In this document: piece by piece, positions 28,393 to 36,843 of the stretch | How positions within the stretch are numbered: the stretch's first letter is position 1 | Layout: the number at the start of each line of letters is the position of its first letter | DNA from: Actinomycetes bacterium | Lineage (GTDB): Bacteria > Actinomycetota > Acidimicrobiia > Acidimicrobiales > Acidimicrobiaceae | Direction: 5' to 3' | Assembly (NCBI GenBank): GCA_021826315.1 | Contig: JAKAZZ010000009.1 | Location: 1-64,000 of the forward strand | Length of the DNA stretch: 64,000 bases | The notes under the pieces: generated by a model | What the model saw: only the letters and a program-made list of their open reading frames with translations | Told to the model about the DNA's origin: nothing | The model's database searches: none | Made by a program: the position numbers and the translations under genes

Positions 28393-28869
28393 TTAGATTC
28401 CCCAGGCGTGGTCGTCGTTTGGAATGGTGATATCATATCGTTCGCCTCGGGCCCTCTTTACCATCGATGCCAAGGTGAAGGTGTCGAGATGGTGACGCAT
28501 GTGAGCGCCAACTTCATTCCATACTTCGAGGAGAACGCACTGACCCTCGTGTTCGCATGAACCGTTTTCGTGAGGTAAGCCAAAGTCACCGGCTTGGATT
28601 GGTCCATCAACTGCGCTGACGATTTGCCCTAAGGTGATGCGCTCGGGCGCGCGTGCGAGGATGTAACCGCCGCCAACTCCACGCTTTGACTTTACTATTC
28701 CTGCACCTTTGAGAGCGAGGAGAATTTGTTCGAGGTAGGGCTGAGGCAGCCCTGTCCTCTTTGCGACCTCTTGCACTGATGTTGGACCCGGCTCGTCGGC
28801 GTGCAACGCAAGTGAAAGTAGCGCCCTCGATGCATAGTCTCCGCGTGTTGATACTCTCACGTAAGCCAA
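28393..28869 (-). CDS. Rrf2-family transcriptional regulator
   Basis: A small winged-helix regulator of 158 residues. The N-terminal part is typical Rrf2: STRGDYASRALLSLALHA, then SVQEVAKRTGLPQPYLEQIL (recognition helix) and GVGGGYILAR of the wing. In the C-terminal half two cysteines are clear in GSCEHEGQC; iron-sulphur Rrf2 proteins such as IscR use three Cys, and I see only these two, so cluster binding is uncertain; a His-rich stretch (HMRHHLD) could contribute. ATG 28869 is the start. No obvious target operon is adjacent, which leaves sensing and targets open. Confidence 0.88.
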   Translation of the reverse strand: MAYVRVSTRGDYASRALLSLALHADEPGPTSVQEVAKRTGLPQPYLEQILLALKGAGIVKSKRGVGGGYILARAPERITLGQIVSAVDGPIQAGDFGLPHENGSCEHEGQCVLLEVWNEVGAHMRHHLDTFTLASMVKRARGERYDITIPNDDHAWGI

Positions 28870-29214
28870 TCTAGTTGGTTAATTAAGTCATGACATATCG
28901 GAAGTGAATTGAATGTCCTAAAAACTGATCATTTAAGTTATCTTTATTGCCAAGTGCTTCAGGTTTCACTCTCAACCATTACAAACGTTCTCCTGCGCAG
29001 TGCACGAATGGCGATTGGAGGTTGTCGAGCAGGCAAGCCAAAACTGTCAGTGGTAGCGCAAGCCCAAAGGGAGTTGCGAAATAGGTCACAGCTCACAGTA
29101 AATAACTTCCTCTGGAATGTCGATGGATATGTTGGACCGTTTCGTTATGGTATCTTGTAGAAGTTGGCTATTCGAACGCAACGGCGCGTTTAGGGAAGGT
29201 AACAGACTTTTAGT
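28870..29214. other. Divergent promoter region
   Basis: 345 bases between the divergently transcribed Rrf2 and phosphodiesterase-like genes. An 83-codon frame at 28909-29160 lacks a ribosome-binding site and family features. I see no strong palindrome. Confidence 0.4.
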
Positions 29215-30405
29215 ATGATAACCCCTAAGCCAGACTACGAAAGTGGCTGTATCTCCAATGTCATTGCAGCTACCTCATTGGCGCTCGCAAAGAATAGAGG
29301 CGGATACGATTGGCCCACAAGTGACAATCTTGAAGAGACGATTGCAGGCAGCAACTCCACTTACTCATTCGACTGCTCAAGTTGGTTACCACGAAGTACA
29401 GTCGAATCAAATCAAGTTGTAGTACTTGTGGTAGATGGGCTAGGTGCCCTACAACTAGATCAGCATTTGGGTCACTTGCCTAATATTTCCAAGCTGCGAG
29501 GCGGAGTCATTGACTCGGTAGCACCTACAACTACCGCGACGGCTCTCACCTCGATTGCTACAGGCAAGGCTCCGATTAACCACGGAATCATCGGTTACCG
29601 AATAAACCTATCCGATAACCACATTATGAACACTCTCACGTGGCGTTGCGATGGACTCGATGGTGCGTGGGGCCCTGAACCTTCGAGTATTGCCTTATCG
29701 CGGAGCTTTTTCGATCTAGAGGTAGCTGTCATCTCAAAGATTGTCTTCAAAGACACCTACTTCTCAAGGGCCTATCTTGGCGAGCGAAATTTTCGCTTCT
29801 TTCGCACTATCTCGTCCATGGTTGGTGAGATCAAGACCTCTCTTGCTGCCGGTTCTCCTTTGGTCTACAGCTACTACGAGGGCGTTGACAATGTCGCGCA
29901 CGAATTTGGACTTGGAGATCACTACTTCATGGAATTGGAGTTTTTGGACTTCTACGTCGGGGAGATATTAAAGGTTCTTCCAAAAGGAGCGTCGCTCCTT
30001 GTTACGGCGGACCATGGTCAAGTCGAGATCTTGGATAAGCCAATTCGAATGGATGACTTCATACTTGATCGCACAACGCGTATGAGTGGCGAGGGCCGAT
30101 TTCGTTGGCTTCACTGCGATCCTTCGCAAGTTGGGGCAATTTACGAGTGTGCAGACGAACTCTACAGAGACGTTGGGTGGGTTATTACCAAAGAAGAAGC
30201 GCTCGAGGGCGGGCTATTTGGTCAAGGTGCGAAGAAGAATCGTGATGTTGTTGCCTCTCGCCTTGGTGACGTTGCAGTCATCGCGCGAAGCGAGGTAGCC
30301 TTCTATGATCCCCTCGAAACTGGGCCGATGGAGTTGATCTGTCGTCACGGTTCGCTGACCGATGCTGAATTGAAAGTCCCGCTTATTGGATATTTGGCCG
30401 ATTGA
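29215..30405 (+). CDS. Alkaline-phosphatase-superfamily nucleotide pyrophosphatase/phosphodiesterase
   Basis: A predicted metal-dependent phosphodiesterase of 396 residues. Residues about 70-130 carry the active-site start VVLVVDGLGALQL and the nucleophile Thr region SVAPTTTATALTSIATGKAP, followed by HGIIGYRI. Later metal ligands appear as YYEGVDNVAHEFG (about 225) and LLVTADHGQVEI (about 263), and a C-terminal His in CRHGSLT. This is the pattern of type I phosphodiesterase/nucleotide pyrophosphatase proteins. No signal peptide is visible, so it probably works in the cytoplasm. The substrate is unknown. The proteasome activator gene lies 75 bases downstream. Confidence 0.82.
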   Translation: MITPKPDYESGCISNVIAATSLALAKNRGGYDWPTSDNLEETIAGSNSTYSFDCSSWLPRSTVESNQVVVLVVDGLGALQLDQHLGHLPNISKLRGGVIDSVAPTTTATALTSIATGKAPINHGIIGYRINLSDNHIMNTLTWRCDGLDGAWGPEPSSIALSRSFFDLEVAVISKIVFKDTYFSRAYLGERNFRFFRTISSMVGEIKTSLAAGSPLVYSYYEGVDNVAHEFGLGDHYFMELEFLDFYVGEILKVLPKGASLLVTADHGQVEILDKPIRMDDFILDRTTRMSGEGRFRWLHCDPSQVGAIYECADELYRDVGWVITKEEALEGGLFGQGAKKNRDVVASRLGDVAVIARSEVAFYDPLETGPMELICRHGSLTDAELKVPLIGYLAD

Positions 30406-30480
30406 CATCGATAGGCCAAATCCTTTGCGCGCCTTATAAGGTCGCAATTGGGGTCTTTGACTTCTAGATTGTATGACGAT

Positions 30481-30975
30481 ATGAGTGATGAACTGAATCC
30501 AAAGCTAATTCCAATTTCTGCGCCCGAGGGCATCATTGGAGATGAACCAACTGCCATAAGCGATGACTCTGGCGAGGGCATCTCCTCTCCAGCTAAAGTT
30601 CTAAGAGTCGGAACGATGGCGAAGACTCTGCTTGAAGAGTTGCGCACTTTGAACCTTGATGACCCCGCTCGAGCCCGTCTAAAGGAGATCTATTCGAGTT
30701 CGGTCCTTGAATTAAAGAGTGCGCTCGATAAGGGCCTTGCCGATGAACTCGATAGGATTTCGCTTCCATTCGTTACTGCAGACGACCTGACCGGGGCTGA
30801 GTTGATCATCGCGCACGCCCAATTGGTGGGGTGGCTCGAAGGTCTCTTCCATGGAATCCAAGCGATGCTCTTCGCTCAGCAGGCCCAAGCCCGTAGCCAG
30901 ATAGAAGAGTTGCGCCGTCGTGGTCTGCCAAGTGCTCCAGGCGAAGAAGGCGCGAGGCCAGGTACCTATCTCTAG
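30481..30975 (+). CDS. bpa: Bacterial proteasome activator Bpa/PafE
   Basis: An ATP-independent ring-shaped activator that opens the 20S proteasome gate and feeds it unfolded proteins. The 164 residues show the Bpa core: VLRVGTMAKTLLEELRTL, LKEIYSSSVLELKSAL and the highly conserved AQLVGWLEGLFHGIQAMLF, then a helical Gln/Ala-rich segment and a flexible Gly/Pro tail. The protein ends in GTYL; characterised homologues end in GQYL, where the penultimate Tyr docks into the proteasome alpha ring, so the key Tyr-Leu is kept. I prefer ATG 30481; a TTG 33 bases earlier is possible. It implies that this organism has prcBA elsewhere. Confidence 0.9.
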   Translation: MSDELNPKLIPISAPEGIIGDEPTAISDDSGEGISSPAKVLRVGTMAKTLLEELRTLNLDDPARARLKEIYSSSVLELKSALDKGLADELDRISLPFVTADDLTGAELIIAHAQLVGWLEGLFHGIQAMLFAQQAQARSQIEELRRRGLPSAPGEEGARPGTYL

Positions 30976-31047
30976 GAGATAGTGGAGATTGCGCCATGGG
31001 AATGGGCCCTTGTGGGTAGAGTTTTTCAGAAGTGTTGGGAGCTGTAG

Positions 31048-31524
31048 ATGAAGATCGCGATAGGGTCAGACCACGCAGGATTTGAACTAAAGGGTGCGAT
31101 CATTGATCATCTCAAGGCGGGCGGCCTTGAGGTGATCGACCATGGAACTTTCACCCCAGAGCCGATTGACTATCCAGATATATGTGCCTCGGTGGCGCGA
31201 AGCGTTCGGGATGGTGCCTGCGACTTTGGAGTTGTCCTTGGTGGATCTGGCCAAGGAGAGCAGCTAGCTGCCAATAAGGTAATTGGAGCCCGAGCGGCTC
31301 TCTGCCCCGATGAATTTACTGCACGCCTTGCTCGGGCGCACAATAACGCCAACATTATCTCGATGGGAGCACGCATCGTAGCTGAGGCGTACGCCATCGC
31401 AATCTTAGATGTCTTTCTAAATACACCCTTCGAAGGCGGTCGCCACGAAGCGCGACTGGCGAAGCTGCATCAGATTGAGGTCGATGAAGCTCGCTCCTTC
31501 ACAGGTGGTGCTGGGGGAGAGTAG
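31048..31524 (+). CDS. rpiB: Ribose-5-phosphate isomerase B
   Basis: Interconverts ribose 5-phosphate and ribulose 5-phosphate in the pentose phosphate pathway. The 158 residues contain IGSDHAGFELK at the N-terminus, IDYPDICASVARSV, GVVLGGSGQGEQLAANKV and AHNNANIISMGARIV, which are the RpiB active-site segments. As in mycobacterial RpiB, the loop reads GGSGxGEQ rather than the GxCGTGxG form with a catalytic Cys, suggesting a Glu base. ATG 31048 is a clean start. The hydrolase gene begins eight bases after the stop. Confidence 0.95.
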   Translation: MKIAIGSDHAGFELKGAIIDHLKAGGLEVIDHGTFTPEPIDYPDICASVARSVRDGACDFGVVLGGSGQGEQLAANKVIGARAALCPDEFTARLARAHNNANIISMGARIVAEAYAIAILDVFLNTPFEGGRHEARLAKLHQIEVDEARSFTGGAGGE

Positions 31525-31531
31525 ATAGATA

Positions 31532-32641
31532 GTGGCATCTCAGTCTTCGCGTGAACGTATTTCGCCGCCACGGGGTTTACCACCGCGTCGCCATCGTCTG
31601 ATTAGGTCAGCGCTGATCTTTTTTGCGATAGTGATCGTTGGCATAATTGCGATCGTCTCCCTGTCTCCCTCTCCGACGGTCACAACGACTATCTCCGGTG
31701 GATCAAGCACTACTACGGTGACTACCGCGGTACCTGCTACCACCTCTACGACTTTGGCGTTACCGGGAACGGTCCAGGGGGCTAACCTATACGGAGTTCA
31801 AAACGACACCATGTCGATCTCGGAGGCCAATACGAACCTTTGCGTTCCGAATGGACAGGGCGGAACTATCTGCGGCCCTCGAACGATCACTGTTGGTGTC
31901 TATTATCCTTACATCGCAAATGCTGCGAACCAAACGCCGTACCGAGTAAGCGACCGACTACCACTCGTCCTCTTTGCGCCGGGGTATAAAGAACCCTATA
32001 CAACCTATCTTCCGTTGATCAATTCTCTTGTTAGCGATGGATTCGTCGTCGCTGGAATCAACTTCCCACTAAATACCCCCTCCTCTCCTGGGGGTCCTAA
32101 TGAGGCCGATATCGTGAATCAACCAGGCGATATGACATATGCCCTGACCCAACTCATCAACGATGAACAGAGTCCAACTTCGGCCCTCTATGGCCTCTTT
32201 GATCCTTCAAAGGTGGTTGCTAGCGGTCAAAGCGACGGCGGCGACACTGTACTAGCACTCGCCGATAACTCCTGTTGTCGTGACAAGCGAATTGCTGCCG
32301 TAATCGTCTTTTCGGGAGCTGAATTGGGAACCTATAACGGTACCTACTTCGCTGGAACTACCATTCCAATCTTGATAATTCAGGGGACTAACGATACAAT
32401 CAATATCCCTTCTGACTCTGATCAGATCTATAGCGGTGCCAATACTCCGAAGTACTACCTTCATCTAGTTGGTGCAGATCATCTCACGCCCTATACCTCG
32501 AACGACCAGTACTTTCAGGTAGTCAACAGCGTCTCGGCTGACTTTATAGATGGATATCTTCTCGGGCAAAGTAGTGCTATCGCCAAGATGCTCACTGACG
32601 GAAACGTCTCTGGCGTCGCATCCATTGACCATAACCCCTAG
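31532..32641 (+). CDS. Membrane-anchored or secreted alpha/beta hydrolase
   Basis: A 369-residue protein with a basic Arg/Pro-rich N-terminus, one membrane segment (about 26-45, ALIFFAIVIVGIIAIVSL) and a Ser/Thr-rich linker, so the catalytic part lies outside the membrane. The hydrolase domain (about 110-365) has LPLVLFAPGYKEPY (oxyanion region), the nucleophile elbow VASGQSDGGDTVLAL, the acid in IQGTNDTINIP and the His in VGADHLTPY. This resembles chlorophyllase/dienelactone-hydrolase and PET-hydrolase-like folds; the true ester substrate is unknown. GTG 31532 is the start. It overlaps no neighbour but is so close to rpiB that co-transcription is likely. Confidence 0.78.
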   Translation: MASQSSRERISPPRGLPPRRHRLIRSALIFFAIVIVGIIAIVSLSPSPTVTTTISGGSSTTTVTTAVPATTSTTLALPGTVQGANLYGVQNDTMSISEANTNLCVPNGQGGTICGPRTITVGVYYPYIANAANQTPYRVSDRLPLVLFAPGYKEPYTTYLPLINSLVSDGFVVAGINFPLNTPSSPGGPNEADIVNQPGDMTYALTQLINDEQSPTSALYGLFDPSKVVASGQSDGGDTVLALADNSCCRDKRIAAVIVFSGAELGTYNGTYFAGTTIPILIIQGTNDTINIPSDSDQIYSGANTPKYYLHLVGADHLTPYTSNDQYFQVVNSVSADFIDGYLLGQSSAIAKMLTDGNVSGVASIDHNP

Positions 32642-32925
32642 ACCTAACTATTGGAAGAGATCCAACTCACCTCAAACCCGGCCCTTATCATCCGGGATCC
32701 TACGCTGTAGAAATCTACTGAGTGAGGTAGCCAAGAGCGGTATTCACGTTTTAGCCTCTCGTCCTGTGGGGTGAGTCAAAGCCCCAACTCTCTTAGGGGG
32801 CATATTTCTCTCCTGCTTTAGTCGTATTTACTGAGTTGCAAAATGTTTCACCTCTCTTGCTGGTTGAGTGCGGGGAATCCGACAGTGACATCAGTGATAG
32901 AGTCTGCCTAGGAAGAGGGTGAATT

Positions 32926-34146
32926 ATGAGTGACGAATTCAATTGGAGAATAGGGGAGGATCTCTCAACCAAGAGAAGCGGTGGAGTAAGCGACCCCAGA
33001 GTTGTAATAAAAGACATTCTCGATCTTGAAGGGTGTGTCACGACTGTGGGCTCCCGTCTGATAGCTAGTCGAAATGTAATGGCAACTTCGGATGCTGCCT
33101 CGCTCGAAATGATGGTCGATCGTGGCGTAACGATCGTAGGGAAGTCAAATCTGGTTGAGTTGGCCTTTGGAACTCAGGGAATCAATCCGTGGTTCGGAAC
33201 CCCAAGTAATCCGATTGATCCAACGTTGATTCCGGGAGGATCCTCCTCCGGATCGGCGGTAGCAGCTGCTATTGGAGCCTGTGACTTCGCAATTGGTACC
33301 GACACAGGTGGATCTATAAGGATTCCAGCTGCGTGCTGTGGTATCTACGGACTCAAGACTACTTGGGGCCGAATTTCCACCAAGGGCTGTTATCCCCTTG
33401 CCCCGAGTCTTGATTCAGTAGGGCCGCTGGCGGCGTCGATTGATCTTTTGGAGTCGGCTTTTTCTTACTTGGCTGGCGAAGTCGTCGACGTTTCTCTTGA
33501 TGAGTCGCAGATTAAGCTCTGCGTTCTTGGAGACTTTCTAACCCCTGTCTCTGCGATTATGTTAACTGCGGTCTTGGATAGTGCCGGAGTAAAGTACGAG
33601 ATTGTTCAAGGTGGAGATCGAAGTAGCGTACATCGCTCCGCTTCTGATCTACTCGCCGCCGAGGCGCTTTCTATAAACGAAGGTCTCCTCAAGGAGGCCC
33701 ATCGCCTTGACCCAGCGGTTCGTCGTAGGCTTATCGACGTTCTCGACCATGAGAGTTCGATCTCTGACGCCCTTGAGGTGCGCCATCACTTTAGCCACTT
33801 CTTAGATTCGATCTTTGATGAATTTAACTTCATTGTCGTTCCAACCTTAAATGATCGTGTGCCAACCATCAAAAGGGCCTATGACAAGCCGCTCAACCTA
33901 AATACCTTGCCATTCAACTTTGCAATGTTGCCCGCAATCAGTGTTCCAGTATCACGCGAGGTTGATGACAAAATCTGGAGTGAGATCAATAGGGCCACCG
34001 ATGATAATGAGATTAACTTCGAGCAGTTAGGAGGGCGCGAGAGATGGGAGACGCCATTCTCGATGCAGATAGTTGCGCCGCTCGGCAAAGAGGAGGCACT
34101 TATCGCTTATGCCAAAGCTCTAGCAAGTCACGATATTTTGAAGTAG
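32926..34146 (+). CDS. Amidase signature family hydrolase
   Basis: A 406-residue amidase of the Ser-cisSer-Lys type. The catalytic Lys lies in RVVIKDILDLEG (about residue 29), the cis-Ser in IPGGSSSGSAVAAA and the nucleophile Ser in GTDTGGSIRIPAACCGIYGLK (about 130). The length is short for GatA, and there is no GatB/C neighbour, so a small-molecule amide or carbamate is the more likely substrate. ATG 32926 follows GGAAGAGGG. It faces the etfB-mftE-SDR operon, with its stop 54 bases from the SDR stop, so it is a convergent neighbour and not part of that operon. Confidence 0.85.
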   Translation: MSDEFNWRIGEDLSTKRSGGVSDPRVVIKDILDLEGCVTTVGSRLIASRNVMATSDAASLEMMVDRGVTIVGKSNLVELAFGTQGINPWFGTPSNPIDPTLIPGGSSSGSAVAAAIGACDFAIGTDTGGSIRIPAACCGIYGLKTTWGRISTKGCYPLAPSLDSVGPLAASIDLLESAFSYLAGEVVDVSLDESQIKLCVLGDFLTPVSAIMLTAVLDSAGVKYEIVQGGDRSSVHRSASDLLAAEALSINEGLLKEAHRLDPAVRRRLIDVLDHESSISDALEVRHHFSHFLDSIFDEFNFIVVPTLNDRVPTIKRAYDKPLNLNTLPFNFAMLPAISVPVSREVDDKIWSEINRATDDNEINFEQLGGRERWETPFSMQIVAPLGKEEALIAYAKALASHDILK

Positions 34147-34200
34147 TTACCCTTCTATCGGGCTGAGAGATTTCAGTTGATGTGGAGCGAGGATCCTTAG

Positions 34201-34977
34201 CTACGCCCTCGACATGCCGCCGTCGACAACTACCTCTGCCGCGATCATCGCTGGATTTTCGTGTAAGGCCATGATGGCCATTGCGATCTCGTCAGCCTCG
34301 ATGATCCGCTTTGAAAGGTGATGGGTGGCGAATTCGTCGCTCGATGAAAGGTGGTAGAGGTCGCGAGATGCGTCAAGCATCGCTCCCCGGGTGGATCCAG
34401 GCGCAACGATGTTGAGGCGCACCTGCATATCACTCAATTCAACGGCTGCGACCATTAGGTAGGATCTAACTCCTCCTTTAGCCGCCGAATACGAGGCCAA
34501 GCCTCGAAGTGGCTTTATCGAGGCCACGGATGTAAGGGCTACTATCGACCTCGTATGTGGTTTCGTCCATGAGGTCGGTGCTAGATGTGGGACAAATGCC
34601 TTGATGCAGTTGTGAACAGAGATCACGTTCTTGGTTACGGCGTCGATTATCCCTAAGTCGTCCAATTCGAGGAAGCTTCCGCCTCCATCGATCGCGCCAG
34701 CCGTTATAGTAAGCGTGTCGACCTTGCCGAATGTATTGACCACCTCTTCGGCGCACCTCTTTGTTGCGTCCATATCTCTAAGATCCACACCAAGGGCGTG
34801 GTGATTAGTACCTTCGATAGATCCACTTTCGTAAATGCCAAAGTCGATGGGTTTAGGAAAGTCGAGGACTATCACTTCGTGCTCTAATTTGGCCAAAAAC
34901 TGCGCCACGCTAGCTCCAATGCCGCGCCCACCACCAGCAACGACCGATACCTTCTTATCCCTTGGTTTATTCGTCAA
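34201..34977 (-). CDS. Short-chain dehydrogenase/reductase
   Basis: NAD(P)-dependent oxidoreductase of 258 residues. The cofactor loop is VSVVAGGGRGIGAS (residues about 10-23), an acidic residue after beta-2 (IVLDFP) favours NAD(H), and the catalytic Tyr-Lys pair is intact in YSAAKGGVRSYL (about 165). The GMSRA C-terminus after EVVVDG is typical of FabG-like SDRs. The start ATG 34977 is 21 bases downstream of mftE on the same strand, so it is probably in an etfB-mftE-SDR operon. SDRs encoded next to mycofactocin genes often bind NAD(H) without exchange and use mycofactocin as external acceptor; this may be one, by context only. Confidence 0.85.
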   Translation of the reverse strand: MTNKPRDKKVSVVAGGGRGIGASVAQFLAKLEHEVIVLDFPKPIDFGIYESGSIEGTNHHALGVDLRDMDATKRCAEEVVNTFGKVDTLTITAGAIDGGGSFLELDDLGIIDAVTKNVISVHNCIKAFVPHLAPTSWTKPHTRSIVALTSVASIKPLRGLASYSAAKGGVRSYLMVAAVELSDMQVRLNIVAPGSTRGAMLDASRDLYHLSSSDEFATHHLSKRIIEADEIAMAIMALHENPAMIAAEVVVDGGMSRA

Positions 34978-34998
34978 TCTTTCTTCTTGCCTATCTGG

Positions 34999-35772
34999 CT
35001 AAAGGGTTGGCCATGCAACCGGGGCGTGAATTACGGTTGCGTAAAAGTTGTCAAAGCGCGCCACCAAAGAGTCGCTGAATGCCCCTAGGATGGCAGCCCC
35101 CTCCTCTTGGTTGGATCCGGCAGGATCTCCAATTACTCCATTGTCGGAGACTGCTTTTACTCCGTAGTTAATCATGTGGGGTACGATCTGTTCAAGGTCC
35201 TTCATCCCGCCAGACTCTGCTCTCTCTAGGTGTACCATATCTGGGGCGAGTGCCATCATCGCTGAAGTTTCGGTACGTCCAGCGTGAAGGTCGGGGTGCT
35301 CTAATCCACGCGCTTGGTCAGGTCCGGTCCACCTAAGCGCAGCTTCTCGAAGCACCTCTTGCGTGGGCCACCACGCGTTTACTCGCTGTTTCTCACCTCT
35401 GAGAATCTCGATTGCCTTAGCAATAGCGATGACATTACCACCATGTGCCGTAATAAAAAGGGTCCCCGCAAAGCGGGATGCAGTTCTGCCTAGTTCTACG
35501 ACCATCGCAGTCAAGACTTCGTTTCCAATCGAGAGAGTCCCTGGAAAGTGGAGGTGTTCGTGTGAGGCACCCACAGTTATGGGAGGAGCCAAAATTGACC
35601 TATCGGGGCGACGCTGAGCTAGGACTTCGGCGAGTGCGTTTGTGATGATTGAGTCGGTGAGGACAGGGAGGTGGGGGCCATGTTGTTCGGTCGATCCGAT
35701 GGGGATAATGAGAACCGAAGACTTCTCCACAGCCTCTACTTCGGGGTAAGTCATCGACGTCAAAAGGCGCAT
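34999..35772 (-). CDS. mftE: Mycofactocin precursor peptidase MftE (creatininase family)
   Basis: A creatininase-fold metallopeptidase of 257 residues. MftE releases the crosslinked C-terminal Val-Tyr unit from the MftC-modified MftA peptide. Metal ligands are visible in LIIPIGSTEQHGPHLP (Glu, His), the next Asp in LTDSI, the His in FITAHGGNVIAIA and the Glu in HAGRTETSAMM, matching MftE proteins. The GASHEHLHFPGTLSIG segment is also typical. Start ATG 35772 lies three bases after the ETF beta-like stop, indicating one operon. Its partner genes mftA, mftB and mftC lie 22-24 kb away at 58.2-60.1 kb, which is unusual since mftE generally sits beside them. Confidence 0.9.
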   Translation of the reverse strand: MRLLTSMTYPEVEAVEKSSVLIIPIGSTEQHGPHLPVLTDSIITNALAEVLAQRRPDRSILAPPITVGASHEHLHFPGTLSIGNEVLTAMVVELGRTASRFAGTLFITAHGGNVIAIAKAIEILRGEKQRVNAWWPTQEVLREAALRWTGPDQARGLEHPDLHAGRTETSAMMALAPDMVHLERAESGGMKDLEQIVPHMINYGVKAVSDNGVIGDPAGSNQEEGAAILGAFSDSLVARFDNFYATVIHAPVAWPTL

Positions 35773-35775
35773 GAT

Positions 35776-36570
35776 CTACCTCCTCACCTCATTTAGCTTC
35801 TCCAAAATAAGGCTAGCACCATCTTTGGGGTCGATAGCAGTTGCGATCTTTGATCTCTTTGGAGGACCTTCCATCAATTGGTCTCTGCGCAAAGATGCTT
35901 TGGCGGCCTCTGGTGCACTACGAATTGATGGTTTTACAAACCTTTCGGCTCGTCCGACTTCAAGAGGTTCTCGATGGGTGGCGTTGTTTTGTGCATTCAA
36001 GGCGGTTACCTCTAACGCTCTCGCAGCGATCTCGGAAGATACCTTCGGCCTTTGTTCTCTAGCGGTGGGGACCATTGCAGCAACAATGGGCCTTTCGCTT
36101 ACGAAAGTGATTTCAGAGGAAGGAAGCGATTGTGAGATACGAATTTGACTTTCATCGATCGAAAGATTTGAAACGTTTGCAATGTACTCGTACTCTAGAA
36201 GTGAGCTTGCGACAGGGGAAGGGTCTATGACATTGATCCCTTGCGGATACTGAGGAACTAGAACGATTTGCGCTGCCACATGATTGATTGCTGTGACTAA
36301 TTCGGCAACTCCCCAAGGCAAGTTAGATTCGCCTTTATTTTCCGTAGCGACAAAGATTGCCTCAGAGAGGCCAAAGGCCCGACAGTAAGCTATAAGTTCG
36401 CGATCGACCTCATCGGCGATAAGAATAACTGTTGCACTTTGACCCCTCTGCCCTTTGGCGATCTCGGCACCTAGCAGGAGGCAGTGAAGTTCACTCGGCA
36501 ACAAACGGGAAAGTTCGCTTTTGGATTTCCCACTCTCTCGCCTTCGAAAGAGCACGGCTGCTAGGTTCAT
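35776..36570 (-). CDS. Mycofactocin-associated electron transfer flavoprotein beta-like subunit
   Basis: A 264-residue protein of the ETF beta/FixA fold. Visible features are LHCLLLGAEIAKG near the N-terminus, a hydrophobic strand ATVILIADEVDRELIAYCRAFG, and a middle segment IVLVPQYPQGINVIDPSPVASSLL that corresponds to the conserved ETF beta stretch; FVSERPIVAAMVPTA follows. The C-terminal 70 residues are basic and less conserved. ETF accepts electrons from flavin dehydrogenases and passes them to a quinone reductase. It is the first gene of an operon with mftE and an SDR. The matching alpha-like subunit is encoded 15 kb away beside the FixC-like gene. Confidence 0.72.
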   Translation of the reverse strand: MNLAAVLFRRRESGKSKSELSRLLPSELHCLLLGAEIAKGQRGQSATVILIADEVDRELIAYCRAFGLSEAIFVATENKGESNLPWGVAELVTAINHVAAQIVLVPQYPQGINVIDPSPVASSLLEYEYIANVSNLSIDESQIRISQSLPSSEITFVSERPIVAAMVPTAREQRPKVSSEIAARALEVTALNAQNNATHREPLEVGRAERFVKPSIRSAPEAAKASLRRDQLMEGPPKRSKIATAIDPKDGASLILEKLNEVRR

Positions 36571-36843
36571 TTGAGCTCCTCGTAATTGTCCTACTTATTT
36601 CCTAACTTACTTGATTGAATTGCCATGGACGGCAAACTCTAGTTAAAACCTCTAGCTCAAACGTGCGAATAAAATCACTCACAACTGGGAAGAATCTATG
36701 GCGATCGCCATAGAAGTTAGATTCTGCACTTTTAATGCAGCGTAAATAGAGGCCCTCTGAACTGTCGTAAGAGCTCGATTGTGAGCCAATCAAATGTTGG
36801 GTTTTGGTGTTGGATTTGAATGGATCGGATCTTTGGTCCATAC

